Made by a program: the position numbers and the translations under genes
The notes under the pieces: model-generated
Told to the model about the DNA's origin: nothing
What the model saw: the letters and a program-made list of their open reading frames with translations, nothing else
Database searches by the model: none
Shown: piece by piece, positions 1-4,806 of the stretch
Layout: each line of letters opens with the position of its first letter
How positions within the stretch are numbered: the first letter of the stretch is position 1
Assembly: GCA_964558825.1 (NCBI GenBank)
Contig: CAZLGB010000204.1
Location: forward strand, 1 to 6,107
Source of the DNA: Phosphoribacter sp964558825
Lineage (GTDB): Bacteria; Actinomycetota; Actinomycetes; Actinomycetales; Dermatophilaceae
Length of the DNA: 6,107 bases
Direction of reading: 5' to 3'

Positions 1-1045
1 GGACGTAGGTCTTCTCGTCCTCGGGGCACTGGTAGTTGACGACGTGGGTGACGTTCTCGACGTCGATGCCGCGGGCGGCGACGTCGGTGGCGACGAGCAC
101 GTCGACATTTCCATGGCGGAAGGCGCGCAGCGCCTGCTCACGGGCACCCTGCCCGAGGTCGCCGTGGATGGCTGCGGCCGCGAAGCCGCGCTCGGTGAGC
201 TCCTCGGTGACCTTGGCGGCGGTGCGCTTGGTGCGGGTGAAGATCAGCGCCAGCCCGCGCTCGCGGGCCTGCAGCACGCGGCTGAGCAGCTCGACCTTGT
301 CCATCGAGTGCGCGCGATAGACGAACTGCTCGATGGCCTTGACCGTGTGGGCGTTCTCGGTCTCGTCGCCCATCGCGCGGATGTGCGTCGGCTGGGTCAT
401 GTAGCGCCGCGCCAGCGCGACGATCGCCCCCGGCATGGTCGCCGAGAAGAGCATCGTCTGGCGGCCGGCCGGGGTGAGCGACATGAGCGTCTCGACATCG
501 GGCAGGAAGCCGAGGTCGAGCATCTCGTCAGCCTCGTCGAGCACGACGATGCGCGCCTGCGACAGGTCGAGGTGGCCCTGTTTGGCCAGGTCGATGAGCC
601 GCCCGGGGGTGCCGACGACGACCTCGACGCCGCGCTTGAGCGCGTCGATCTGCGGCTCGTAGGCGCGGCCCCCGTAAACGGTGAGCACGCGAATGCCGCG
701 CTGGGCACCGGCCCGCTCGAGGTCGCCGGCCACCTGGACGGCGAGCTCGCGGGTGGGGGCGACGGCCAGGGCCTGCGGCTTGCCCGGGTGGCGCAGCTCG
801 GACCAGCCGGCGTCGGTCGGGGAGACGACCCGCTGCAGGATCGGGATGCCGAAACCGAGCGTCTTGCCGGTGCCGGTCTTGGCCTGTCCGATGATGTCGT
901 GGCCGCCGAGGGCCACCGGCAGGGTCATCGCCTGGATGGGGAAGGGGTGGACGATCCCGTGCTCGGACAGCGCGGCGACGATGTCGGGGTGGACGTCGAA
1001 GTCGGCGAAGGTCGGCTCGGGGCTCTGGGGCACCAACGGAGTCAT
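1..1045 (-). CDS. DEAD-box ATP-dependent RNA helicase, RhlE/DeaD type (C-terminus outside window)
   Basis: ATP-dependent unwinding or remodelling of RNA in the cytoplasm, as known for superfamily 2 DEAD-box proteins in ribosome assembly and RNA decay. The first 348 residues are visible from ATG 1045. They show the Q motif (PFPIQ, 34-38), motif I AKTGTGKT (55-62), Ia PTREL (97-101), Ib TPGR (146-149), motif II DEAD (170-173), motif III SAT (201-203), motif IV LIFTRT (267-272) and motif V ATDVAARGID (319-328). Motif VI (HRxGRxxR) and any basic tail lie beyond position 1. All catalytic residues seen are intact. The start has no strong Shine-Dalgarno; a GGAAG lies 12 nt upstream. A 42-codon reading frame ends in an ATGA overlap with this start, so translation could be coupled. 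The position next to a ferritin-like gene resembles M. tuberculosis Rv3211 (rhlE), recalled from memory. The family call is secure; the subfamily is not. Confidence 0.97.
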   Translation of the reverse strand, partial: MTPLVPQSPEPTFADFDVHPDIVAALSEHGIVHPFPIQAMTLPVALGGHDIIGQAKTGTGKTLGFGIPILQRVVSPTDAGWSELRHPGKPQALAVAPTRELAVQVAGDLERAGAQRGIRVLTVYGGRAYEPQIDALKRGVEVVVGTPGRLIDLAKQGHLDLSQARIVVLDEADEMLDLGFLPDVETLMSLTPAGRQTMLFSATMPGAIVALARRYMTQPTHIRAMGDETENAHTVKAIEQFVYRAHSMDKVELLSRVLQARERGLALIFTRTKRTAAKVTEELTERGFAAAAIHGDLGQGAREQALRAFRHGNVDVLVATDVAARGIDVENVTHVVNYQCPEDEKTYV

Positions 1046-1170
1046 GCGGAAAGGTCGCTTCCGATCGGGCGGACGCGGGCCGCACGGCATACGCGCGCAG
1101 CGGGCGTCTCGGCGTGGAGGGCCGATCGGAGGTCTTCGGGGTGGTCGCCGAGCCACTCGGCGGGGTCCAT
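1042..1170 (-). CDS. Possible 42-aa leader peptide overlapping the helicase start
   Basis: An ATG at 1170 opens a 42-codon frame beginning MDPAEWLGDHPEDLRSAL and ending at TGA 1044-1042. It shares ATGA with the helicase ATG (1045-1043), the classic arrangement for termination-reinitiation coupling. The first 30 codons use G or C at most third positions, as expected for coding DNA here. Against it: no Shine-Dalgarno precedes the ATG, the product matches no family I recognise, it has no membrane segment, and its second half runs through a repeat-like stretch (1075-1092). A 7-bp hairpin (1146-1162) and two of the three CCGATCGG palindromes lie within it. It may be a regulatory upstream ORF or just an open frame in G+C-rich DNA. 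Confidence 0.25.
   Translation of the reverse strand: MDPAEWLGDHPEDLRSALHAETPAARVCRAARVRPIGSDLSA
1075..1092 (-). repeat. Half-degraded copy of the GTATGCCG palindromic element
   Basis: Read on the minus strand from 1092, the sequence GTATGCCGTGCGGCCCG matches the minus-strand copy starting at 3958 at 15 of 17 positions. The second arm (expected CGGCATAC) is not recognisable. It lies between the helicase start and the neighbouring gene's stop, as the two better copies also lie between genes. Low-complexity GC sequence makes the assignment less certain than for those two. Confidence 0.4.
1146..1162. other. 7-bp hairpin in the helicase leader, downstream of the DUF4232-like gene
   Basis: Arms CGCCGAG (1146-1152) and CTCGGCG (1156-1162) pair perfectly around the loop CCA. 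It lies about 60 nt past the stop codon of the upstream minus-strand gene and inside the possible leader ORF. It has no T-tract, so it could be a weak terminator, an attenuator-like structure in the helicase leader, or simply a GC-rich chance pairing. Confidence 0.35.
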
Positions 1171-1223
1171 TGGGGCCGATCGGGCACCGTGCTCAGGTCG
1201 AGCAGCCTCCAGTCTAGCCGAGC

Positions 1224-2540
1224 TCAGCCGACTCGGACTGCTCCACCAGCGCTGACGGGCGGCGCACCGTCGGGGAGGGTGAGCTGCCACCAGAGCTTCG
1301 CGTCGCCGGTCCCGGTGGGCGCGGGCAGCTGCACGGCGAAGGACACCGGCACGCCGGCGGGCAGGTAGGGCCGCCCTTGCCGGTCGCGATGGGCCACCCC
1401 GGCGCAGTTGAGCCCGATCGACGGCGCCGACCCCGCCGCAAGGCCCTCGCCGCCGACGAAGTCGGGGCAGGGGTCCAGGACGAGGTCGTGCGGGGCGGTG
1501 AGGGTGATGACGACGGAGATCGGCCGGCCCACCGGCACTGGCGCCACGGGCTCGCTCATCGAGGCCACGACCCCGTCGTATGCCGTGCTCGCGCCCGGTG
1601 GGGAGACCTCCCGGGGGGCGAAGGTGCCGACCGCAAAGGGGCTGCGCGCGGTCGTCGTGGTCGGGTCGACCTGACACCCTGGCGAGCTGCCGAAACCGGG
1701 CACGGTGAGCGAGCCGCCCGAGCCGGTCCAGCTGATCCGCACGTGGGTCTGCGCGACCGCCGGAGCACACCAGTTGGACCAGCTCAGACTCACCTGGACC
1801 GGCACGCCGTAGGCCGCCCGCACCGGGTGGGGATAGACCATCGGGCTCGTCGAGTCATCGGGTGTCGTCAGCGCGGTCTGCGGGATGTCGACGACCTTTC
1901 CGTTGCGCAGCGACTCGATGCGGGGTGTGCCGACGAGCCGGCATTGCGCGCTGTCCGAGGTCATGTGGAGGGAGATGACGAGGTAGGTCGTGCCCAATCC
2001 GGCGGCGGTGAAGGAGTCGGCGGTCAGCGCTGCCGCCGTGCAGGTGGGCAGCCCGTCGGCGGCATGCGGGTCCGGGGTCGCGGGCGTCACGGTCGCAGGG
2101 ATCGTCGGGTGGGTCGGTGGCAGCGCCGCCCAGGGGACCGTCGTCGCGGCGCTCGGCCCGGGACTGGGAGTGCCTTCAAGGTCGGGCGCGATGCTGATGA
2201 CGGTGGACACGCTCGGCGTGCCCACAGCCACGGAGTCGGTCGGCCGCGCGCTGGTCCACGCGACCGCGAGGACCACGCCGGCGACGGCAGCAGCCGCCAC
2301 AGCCGGCCACAGCCACCCACGCCGGATCCGAGCGGACGCCAGCTCGGTCGGCGGGTCCGTGACCGCTCCCGAGCGACGTCCCGGGGCGAGCGAAGAACGG
2401 TGCAGCACGACGGCTTTCGGGCCTCGTGACCGCTGCGGTGTCACGTCACCGGGCAGGGCGGGGGGCGGCGGGAGTGCGGCAGCCCAGCGGGCGGCATACT
2501 CCTGGAGGCGCTCGTCGAGGGGATCGAGTGGCTCAGTCAT
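1224..2540 (-). CDS. Single-pass membrane protein with DUF4232-like extracytoplasmic region; probable partner/anti-sigma of adjacent ECF sigma factor
   Basis: 438 residues. Residues 1-75 form a basic, proline-rich cytoplasmic part starting with a short amphipathic helix (LDERLQEYAARWAAAL, 8-23). A single hydrophobic helix follows at about 76-96 with arginines on its inner side, giving an N-in topology. Then comes a Thr/Pro/Ser/Ala-rich linker (about 100-160) and a large outer region. Residues 163-220 carry the C...L...C-x-L-x-G-x-P pattern typical of DUF4232 domains. A second beta-rich segment spans about 330-425. Six cysteines (167, 200, 258, 289, 358, 379) all lie outside and could form three disulfides. 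There is no HxxxCxxC zinc anti-sigma motif. The ATG at 2540 has GGGAGA 5 nt upstream and overlaps the sigma gene's 3' end by 8 bp, implying co-translation. Such membrane proteins behind ECF sigma genes often bind and silence them; here that role is inferred from position only. Confidence 0.85.
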   Translation of the reverse strand: MTEPLDPLDERLQEYAARWAAALPPPPALPGDVTPQRSRGPKAVVLHRSSLAPGRRSGAVTDPPTELASARIRRGWLWPAVAAAAVAGVVLAVAWTSARPTDSVAVGTPSVSTVISIAPDLEGTPSPGPSAATTVPWAALPPTHPTIPATVTPATPDPHAADGLPTCTAAALTADSFTAAGLGTTYLVISLHMTSDSAQCRLVGTPRIESLRNGKVVDIPQTALTTPDDSTSPMVYPHPVRAAYGVPVQVSLSWSNWCAPAVAQTHVRISWTGSGGSLTVPGFGSSPGCQVDPTTTTARSPFAVGTFAPREVSPPGASTAYDGVVASMSEPVAPVPVGRPISVVITLTAPHDLVLDPCPDFVGGEGLAAGSAPSIGLNCAGVAHRDRQGRPYLPAGVPVSFAVQLPAPTGTGDAKLWWQLTLPDGAPPVSAGGAVRVG

Positions 2541-3108
2541 CGGGGTCTCCCAAGAGCTCGCGCAACCGGGCCCGGGCCTGGTGCAGGGTCGCCTGGACGG
2601 TGCCGGGGGCGCAGCCCATGACCTGGGCGGCGGCGGCCACGTCGAGGCCGACGAAATAGAAGAGATCGATCGCCTGGCGTTGCCGGGGGCTCAGCCGGGC
2701 CAGCGCCCGCTCGAGGTCGGGGTCGGCCGCGGGATCCGCTGCGGCCGTGGCGAATTCGCGGTGGTCGAGTGCCGATCCACGGTCGAATGCTCGGGTGCCG
2801 AGGCGTCGGTCCCCGCGGGTCCGCGCCCGCCGGGCCTGGTCGGCGACGATGGCGAGCAGCCAGGCGACCGGCATACCTCTGGCGGGATCGAACGTCTCCC
2901 ATCGGCGCCAGGCGCGCACGAGAGCCTCCTGGACGATGTCGTCCGCGTCGCCGCCGCCGGGGGCGAGGGCCAGGCGGTGGGCATAGCGCGACATGGCCGG
3001 CAGGTGGGGCGTCACCCAGTCGGCGAAAGACCCGCCGCGCCCGGGCGCGCCAGCGGGCTCAGCGGCTGGCGCAGGGGGACCGGCACCGGTCATCGTCACA
3101 CCTGTCAT
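2533..3108 (-). CDS. RNA polymerase sigma factor, ECF subfamily
   Basis: 191 residues, normal for an ECF sigma factor, which carries only sigma2 and sigma4 domains and directs core RNA polymerase to a small regulon. Sigma2 spans about 28-97, with the core-binding helix DADDIVQEALVRAWRRW (54-70) and the following FDPARGMPVAWLLAIVADQARR. A variable linker covers 98-130. Sigma4 spans about 131-187, with LSPRQRQAIDLFYFVGL and a helix-turn-helix at about 156-178 (MGCAPGTVQATLHQARARLRE). There is no C-terminal SnoaL-like extension. Two starts are possible. ATG 3108 has no Shine-Dalgarno. ATG 3093 (residue 6) has AGGTG 5 nt upstream and may be the true start. The gene overlaps the downstream membrane-protein gene by 8 bp. 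It is divergent from the ferritin-like gene. I could not find a convincing GGAAC/CGT-type autoregulated promoter upstream. Confidence 0.95.
   Translation of the reverse strand: MTGVTMTGAGPPAPAAEPAGAPGRGGSFADWVTPHLPAMSRYAHRLALAPGGGDADDIVQEALVRAWRRWETFDPARGMPVAWLLAIVADQARRARTRGDRRLGTRAFDRGSALDHREFATAAADPAADPDLERALARLSPRQRQAIDLFYFVGLDVAAAAQVMGCAPGTVQATLHQARARLRELLGDPDD
2546..2551 (-). promoter_or_regulatory. Ribosome binding site of the DUF4232-like gene
   Basis: GGGAGA on the minus strand, 5 nt before ATG 2540. It sits inside the last codons of the sigma factor gene, supporting this start and translational coupling of the pair. Confidence 0.6.
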
Positions 3109-3129
3109 ACGCCGGGAGGGGCTCGCTGG

Positions 3130-3153
3130 GTTTAGCGGTGTTTCTCGCCGTTT
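3130..3153. promoter_or_regulatory. Three GTTT tracts phased at exactly 10 bp
   Basis: GTTT begins at 3130, 3140 and 3150, one helical turn apart, in the 136-bp gap between the divergent sigma-factor and ferritin-like genes. The later part also reads as a near direct repeat (TTTCTCGCCG then TTTCGCCG). In G+C-rich DNA, three phased T-tracts could give mild bending or be half-sites of a regulator bound on one face. No factor is identifiable. Confidence 0.3.
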
Positions 3154-3183
3154 CGCCGAATCCGTCGTTCTCGCTGCACTCTG

Positions 3184-3204
3184 CCACCGCCGCTGTCGCG
3201 GTGG
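3184..3204. promoter_or_regulatory. 7-bp inverted repeat just upstream of the ferritin-like gene's -35
   Basis: Arms CCACCGC (3184-3190) and GCGGTGG (3198-3204) are perfectly complementary around a 7-nt spacer. The repeat ends 5 bp before the proposed -35 hexamer at 3209. That placement fits an operator at the promoter's upstream edge, although a structural hairpin is equally possible. Confidence 0.35.
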
Positions 3205-3208
3205 GGCG

Positions 3209-3237
3209 TTGGCGGGGGATCAGCGCGTCGATACAGT
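3209..3237 (+). promoter_or_regulatory. Candidate leaderless promoter of the ferritin-like gene
   Basis: TTGGCG (3209-3214) and TACAGT (3232-3237) are separated by exactly 17 bp, and the -10 box ends 7 bp before ATG 3245. Transcription would begin at or within a base of the A of the start codon. This agrees with the absence of a Shine-Dalgarno close to this ATG and with the frequency of leaderless mRNAs in Actinobacteria. Confidence 0.55.
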
Positions 3238-3244
3238 CAGCGCC

Positions 3245-3925
3245 ATGACCGCCCCCGAGCCCGATCTCGTGCCCGAGTCCACGCACGCGGCGGTGGTCGA
3301 CCTGCTGGGAGCGCTGTCCTATGCCCAGCTGAGCGGCTTCGAGGCCCTGTCAGCGGCTGCTCAGCTGACGCCGCAGCTCGCGACGAAGGTGTCCTTGGCC
3401 CGGATGGCCGCGGCGATGTTCGAGCGGTTCGAGCAGGTGGGGGGTCGGCTCACGGTGCTGGGCGCCCAGCAGACCGTCGCCATGGCGCCGTTCGTCCCGG
3501 CGATCGACTCCTTCCACGAGCGGACCCGGCCCAGCGACTGGCTCGAGGCGCTGGTCAGGGCCTATGTCGGCGACGGGATCGTCCGCGACTTCTATACGGA
3601 GATGGCGGCGCACGTCGACGCGGCGAGCCGTGACTTCATCGTCGGGCTGCTCGGCGACGCGGGTGCTGGCGACACCATGGTCGAGATCGTCACGTCGGCC
3701 ATCCGCAGCGACCCCCCGCGCAGCCACCGGCTGGCGCTGTGGGCGCGGCGCATCATGGGCGAGGCCGTCCAACAGACCCAGAGCGTCGCCGTCGAGCGCG
3801 CCTCTCTCACCGCGTTGCTGCTCGGCGGCGAGCCCGGCTCGGACTTGGGTGAGGTGGGGCGGATGTTCGCGCGGATCGGCGTTGCCCACGAGGCCCGCAT
3901 GGACCGGCTCGGCCTCGACGCCTGA
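3245..3925 (+). CDS. Ferritin-like-fold protein, MiaE_2 type (tRNA-hydroxylase-like family)
   Basis: 226 residues, largely alpha-helical, close in length to the M. tuberculosis Rv3210c-type proteins next to rhlE as I recall them. The family is named after MiaE, a diiron enzyme hydroxylating a modified adenosine next to tRNA anticodons, but the actinobacterial branch has no proven reaction. Helices appear at about 13-40 (with E33), 44-73 (E60, E63), 98-125 (E119, H123), 128-137 and 160-193 (E173). The two canonical ExxH pairs of diiron ferritin-like enzymes are not evident in these helices; the only ExxH, ESTH at 11-14, is near the N-terminus. Metal binding is therefore uncertain. Translation could open further upstream, but ATG 3245 fits the family start and the adjacent -10 box. 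The neighbouring gene is convergent, with a shared hairpin between them. Confidence 0.85.
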   Translation: MTAPEPDLVPESTHAAVVDLLGALSYAQLSGFEALSAAAQLTPQLATKVSLARMAAAMFERFEQVGGRLTVLGAQQTVAMAPFVPAIDSFHERTRPSDWLEALVRAYVGDGIVRDFYTEMAAHVDAASRDFIVGLLGDAGAGDTMVEIVTSAIRSDPPRSHRLALWARRIMGEAVQQTQSVAVERASLTALLLGGEPGSDLGEVGRMFARIGVAHEARMDRLGLDA

Positions 3926-3935
3926 GGCGCGGGCT

Positions 3936-3958
3936 GTATGCCGGGCGGCACGACATAC
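3936..3958. repeat. GTATGCCG palindromic element, copy 2
   Basis: Arms GTATGCCG (3936-3943) and CGACATAC (3951-3958) pair with one mismatch around GGCGGCA. Aligned with the element at 4758-4781, the two differ by one insertion and two substitutions, and the central GCGGCACG is identical. It lies 11 bp past the ferritin-like gene's stop, in the intergenic region. Confidence 0.6.
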
Positions 3959-3994
3959 GACCGAGCGGGCGATGCGGGGCCCGCGGAGACAACG

Positions 3995-4030
3995 CGCGAG
4001 GGGCCCGGCCATCCGGCCGGGCCCCTCGCG
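3995..4030. terminator. Perfect 16-bp GC-rich hairpin between convergent genes
   Basis: Bases 3995-4010 (CGCGAGGGGCCCGGCC) are exactly complementary to 4015-4030 around a 4-nt loop, ATCC. It sits between the stops of the ferritin-like gene (3925) and the GlsB-family gene (4049), 18 nt from the latter, so it can serve both strands. Neither side has a T-tract. Such I-shaped hairpins without U-runs are commonly proposed as terminators in G+C-rich Actinobacteria. Confidence 0.8.
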
Positions 4031-4048
4031 ACGAGCGCTGCTGGAAGG

Positions 4049-4315
4049 TCAGACCTTCTTGCTCGTCATGTTGCCGTAAACGACGATGCCGACGGCCGCG
4101 AGGATCGCGCCAAGGATCACCGAGAGCCACGGGATGCCACCGTTGCTGTTGCTGTAGGTCGTCAGGCCGAGGAGCAGGCCGGCGACGAAGGATGCGACGA
4201 CGCCGATGACCGTGGTCATGACCAACGAGATGTGCTGGCGGCCCGGGAGGATCATGCGCCCGAGCAGGCCGATGATGAGGCCAGTGATGATCGCCCAGAG
4301 GATGCTGGAAATCAC
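4049..4315 (-). CDS. GlsB/YeaQ/YmgE family small membrane protein (transglycosylase-associated family)
   Basis: 88 residues with three hydrophobic segments at about 2-22, 30-53 and 62-82. They include the family's IIGLLGRMILPG stretch (14-25) and a glycine-rich third helix, ending in the charged tail TSKKV. Members are small inner-membrane proteins, often stress-induced; despite the name transglycosylase-associated, no enzyme activity is shown for them. The GTG at 4315 is chosen because AAGGAGT lies 5 nt upstream. A longer frame reaches back to ATG 4390 but adds a polar N-terminus atypical of the family. It is transcribed toward the 16-bp hairpin, 135 bp downstream of DUF3107, with an inverted repeat in between. 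Confidence 0.93.
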   Translation of the reverse strand: MISSILWAIITGLIIGLLGRMILPGRQHISLVMTTVIGVVASFVAGLLLGLTTYSNSNGGIPWLSVILGAILAAVGIVVYGNMTSKKV

Positions 4316-4320
4316 GGATG

Positions 4321-4327
4321 ACTCCTT
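4321..4327 (-). promoter_or_regulatory. Ribosome binding site fixing the GTG start of the GlsB-family gene
   Basis: AAGGAGT on the minus strand, 5 nt before GTG 4315. It decides this start over ATG 4390. The surrounding AGAAGGAGTC is identical to that in front of DUF3107. Confidence 0.8.
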
Positions 4328-4366
4328 CTGGCCGCTGTCGCGACCGGTGTGCTGTCCGGTGTGTCC

Positions 4367-4382
4367 GGTTGAGGGATCAACC
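4367..4382. promoter_or_regulatory. Inverted repeat GGTTGA-N4-TCAACC upstream of the GlsB-family gene
   Basis: Perfect 6-bp arms at 4367-4372 and 4377-4382 around GGGA lie about 50 bp before the GTG start. Next to it, on the start-codon side, CCGGTGTG occurs twice (around 4344-4363). This is the likely promoter region of the small membrane protein, so the repeat could be an operator. No clear -35/-10 pair was found. Confidence 0.35.
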
Positions 4383-4393
4383 CCCCACATCCA

Positions 4394-4444
4394 AAACTCT
4401 CACAGGATCGGGCAGATTCCCGGGAAGCCGAGGGGGGAGAGTTT
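4394..4444 (-). terminator. Possible terminator after the DUF3107 gene
   Basis: Read on the minus strand just past the DUF3107 stop (4451), AAACTCTC (4444-4437) pairs perfectly with GAGAGTTT (4401-4394). The second arm runs into a short T-tract of four. The 35-nt interval is long but holds a small nested CGGG/CCCG pairing. The T-run favours an intrinsic terminator; the long loop weakens the case. Confidence 0.35.
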
Positions 4445-4450
4445 GCCGGC

Positions 4451-4675
4451 TCAGCCGACGCCGAAGCCGACCCGGCCCTTCTCGGTCTCGCCAATGTGGA
4501 CATACCCCAACACGCCGGCCGGGATGAGATAGCGCCGCCCCTTGTCGTCGGCCAGGTCCAGGACCGAGCCGCTGTCGAGGGCTGCGGCGACGGCCGCGCT
4601 GACCGCATCGGCGGACTGCTCGGTCTCGAACGACAGCTCGCGTGCGACGTTCTGCACGCCGATCCTGACCTCCAC
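4451..4675 (-). CDS. DUF3107 family protein (TB9.4-like)
   Basis: 74 residues, the usual size for this actinobacterial family of unknown function. It begins with a beta strand, VEVRIGVQNV (1-10), followed by ARELSFETEQSADAV and an alanine-rich helix (about 21-35), then DLADDKGRRYLIPAGVLGYVHIGETEKGRVGFGVG, the conserved C-terminal half. It has no signal peptide, membrane segment or cysteine, so it is probably a small cytoplasmic protein. GTG 4675 is selected by AAGGAGT 4 nt upstream. The pairing with a TetR gene just upstream in the same orientation matches M. tuberculosis Rv3208-Rv3208A (recalled), so family and start are secure. No biochemical role is known to me. Confidence 0.93.
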   Translation of the reverse strand: MEVRIGVQNVARELSFETEQSADAVSAAVAAALDSGSVLDLADDKGRRYLIPAGVLGYVHIGETEKGRVGFGVG

Positions 4676-4679
4676 GAGG

Positions 4680-4686
4680 ACTCCTT
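4680..4686 (-). promoter_or_regulatory. Ribosome binding site fixing the GTG start of DUF3107
   Basis: AAGGAGT on the minus strand, 4 nt before GTG 4675. This and the conserved N-terminal strand of the family set the start. Confidence 0.8.
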
Positions 4687-4697
4687 CTATCTGACTC

Positions 4698-4739
4698 GGG
4701 CCGCTCGGCCCTGTCGTCGCGCGGTGGGGCACCAGCCCC
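4698..4739 (-). other. GC-rich hairpins in the DUF3107 leader
   Basis: Two short perfect hairpins lie before the ribosome binding site: GGGCC-GCTC-GGCCC (4698-4711) and GGGGC-ACCA-GCCCC (4726-4739). The second can alternatively pair with the GGGGC just beyond it. They could slow translation or form part of a structured leader. In DNA this rich in G and C, short stems also arise by chance. Confidence 0.25.
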
Positions 4740-4754
4740 GGGGGCTGCGACACG

Positions 4755-4784
4755 GATGTATGCCGCAGCGGCACGGCATACATC
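4755..4784. repeat. GTATGCCG palindromic element, copy 3 (perfect 11-bp arms)
   Basis: Arms GATGTATGCCG (4755-4765) and CGGCATACATC (4774-4784) are perfectly complementary around CAGCGGCA. It is the best-preserved of three related elements. It lies between the TetR stop (4807) and the DUF3107 start (4675), 22 nt past the TetR stop, where it could also act as a T-tract-less terminator or a processing hairpin. Confidence 0.75.
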
Positions 4785-4806
4785 TGCCGGCCTGATCGGC
4801 TCAACT

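Larger units (their letters stand above)
1061..1183. promoter_or_regulatory. Three copies of the palindrome CCGATCGG upstream of the helicase
   Basis: The self-complementary octamer CCGATCGG occurs at 1061-1068, 1122-1129 and 1176-1183, and I saw it nowhere else in the window. Two copies share the longer form GGGCCGATCGG. Spacing is 61 and 54 bp, roughly five to six helical turns. A cluster of identical palindromes in front of a gene start is typical of an operator array for a dimeric regulator, but no regulator can be named, and GATC-centred sites could also be methylation targets. Confidence 0.4.

Noticed and set aside
1211..1239. TAGACT (minus strand, 1216-1211) as -10 of a helicase promoter
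   Set aside because: The hexamer fits TAnnnT, but no -35-like sequence lies at 16-18 bp, so I did not list it as a promoter.
44..1255. 403-codon plus-strand open frame across the helicase
   Set aside because: It lies antisense to a helicase with eight intact motifs. Its translation has no domain pattern and comes from the few stops in high-GC DNA.
1377..2429. 350-codon plus-strand open frame opposite the DUF4232-like gene
   Set aside because: Arginine/glycine-rich low-complexity translation with no recognisable domain. It is the antisense image of a gene with clear domains, membrane helix and ribosome binding site.
2993..3244. Upstream extension of the ferritin-like frame to ATG 2993
   Set aside because: It overlaps the sigma factor gene on the opposite strand, and the proposed promoter lies inside it. 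The family start fits ATG 3245.
4316..4390. 25-residue N-terminal extension of the GlsB-family protein from ATG 4390
   Set aside because: It is polar and unlike the family. GTG 4315 has an ideal ribosome binding site and gives the normal length with the first helix at the N-terminus.
4676..4806. A small RNA or riboswitch before DUF3107
   Set aside because: Several hairpins exist, but no known riboswitch core was recognised. The largest hairpin is better explained as a member of the repeat family.
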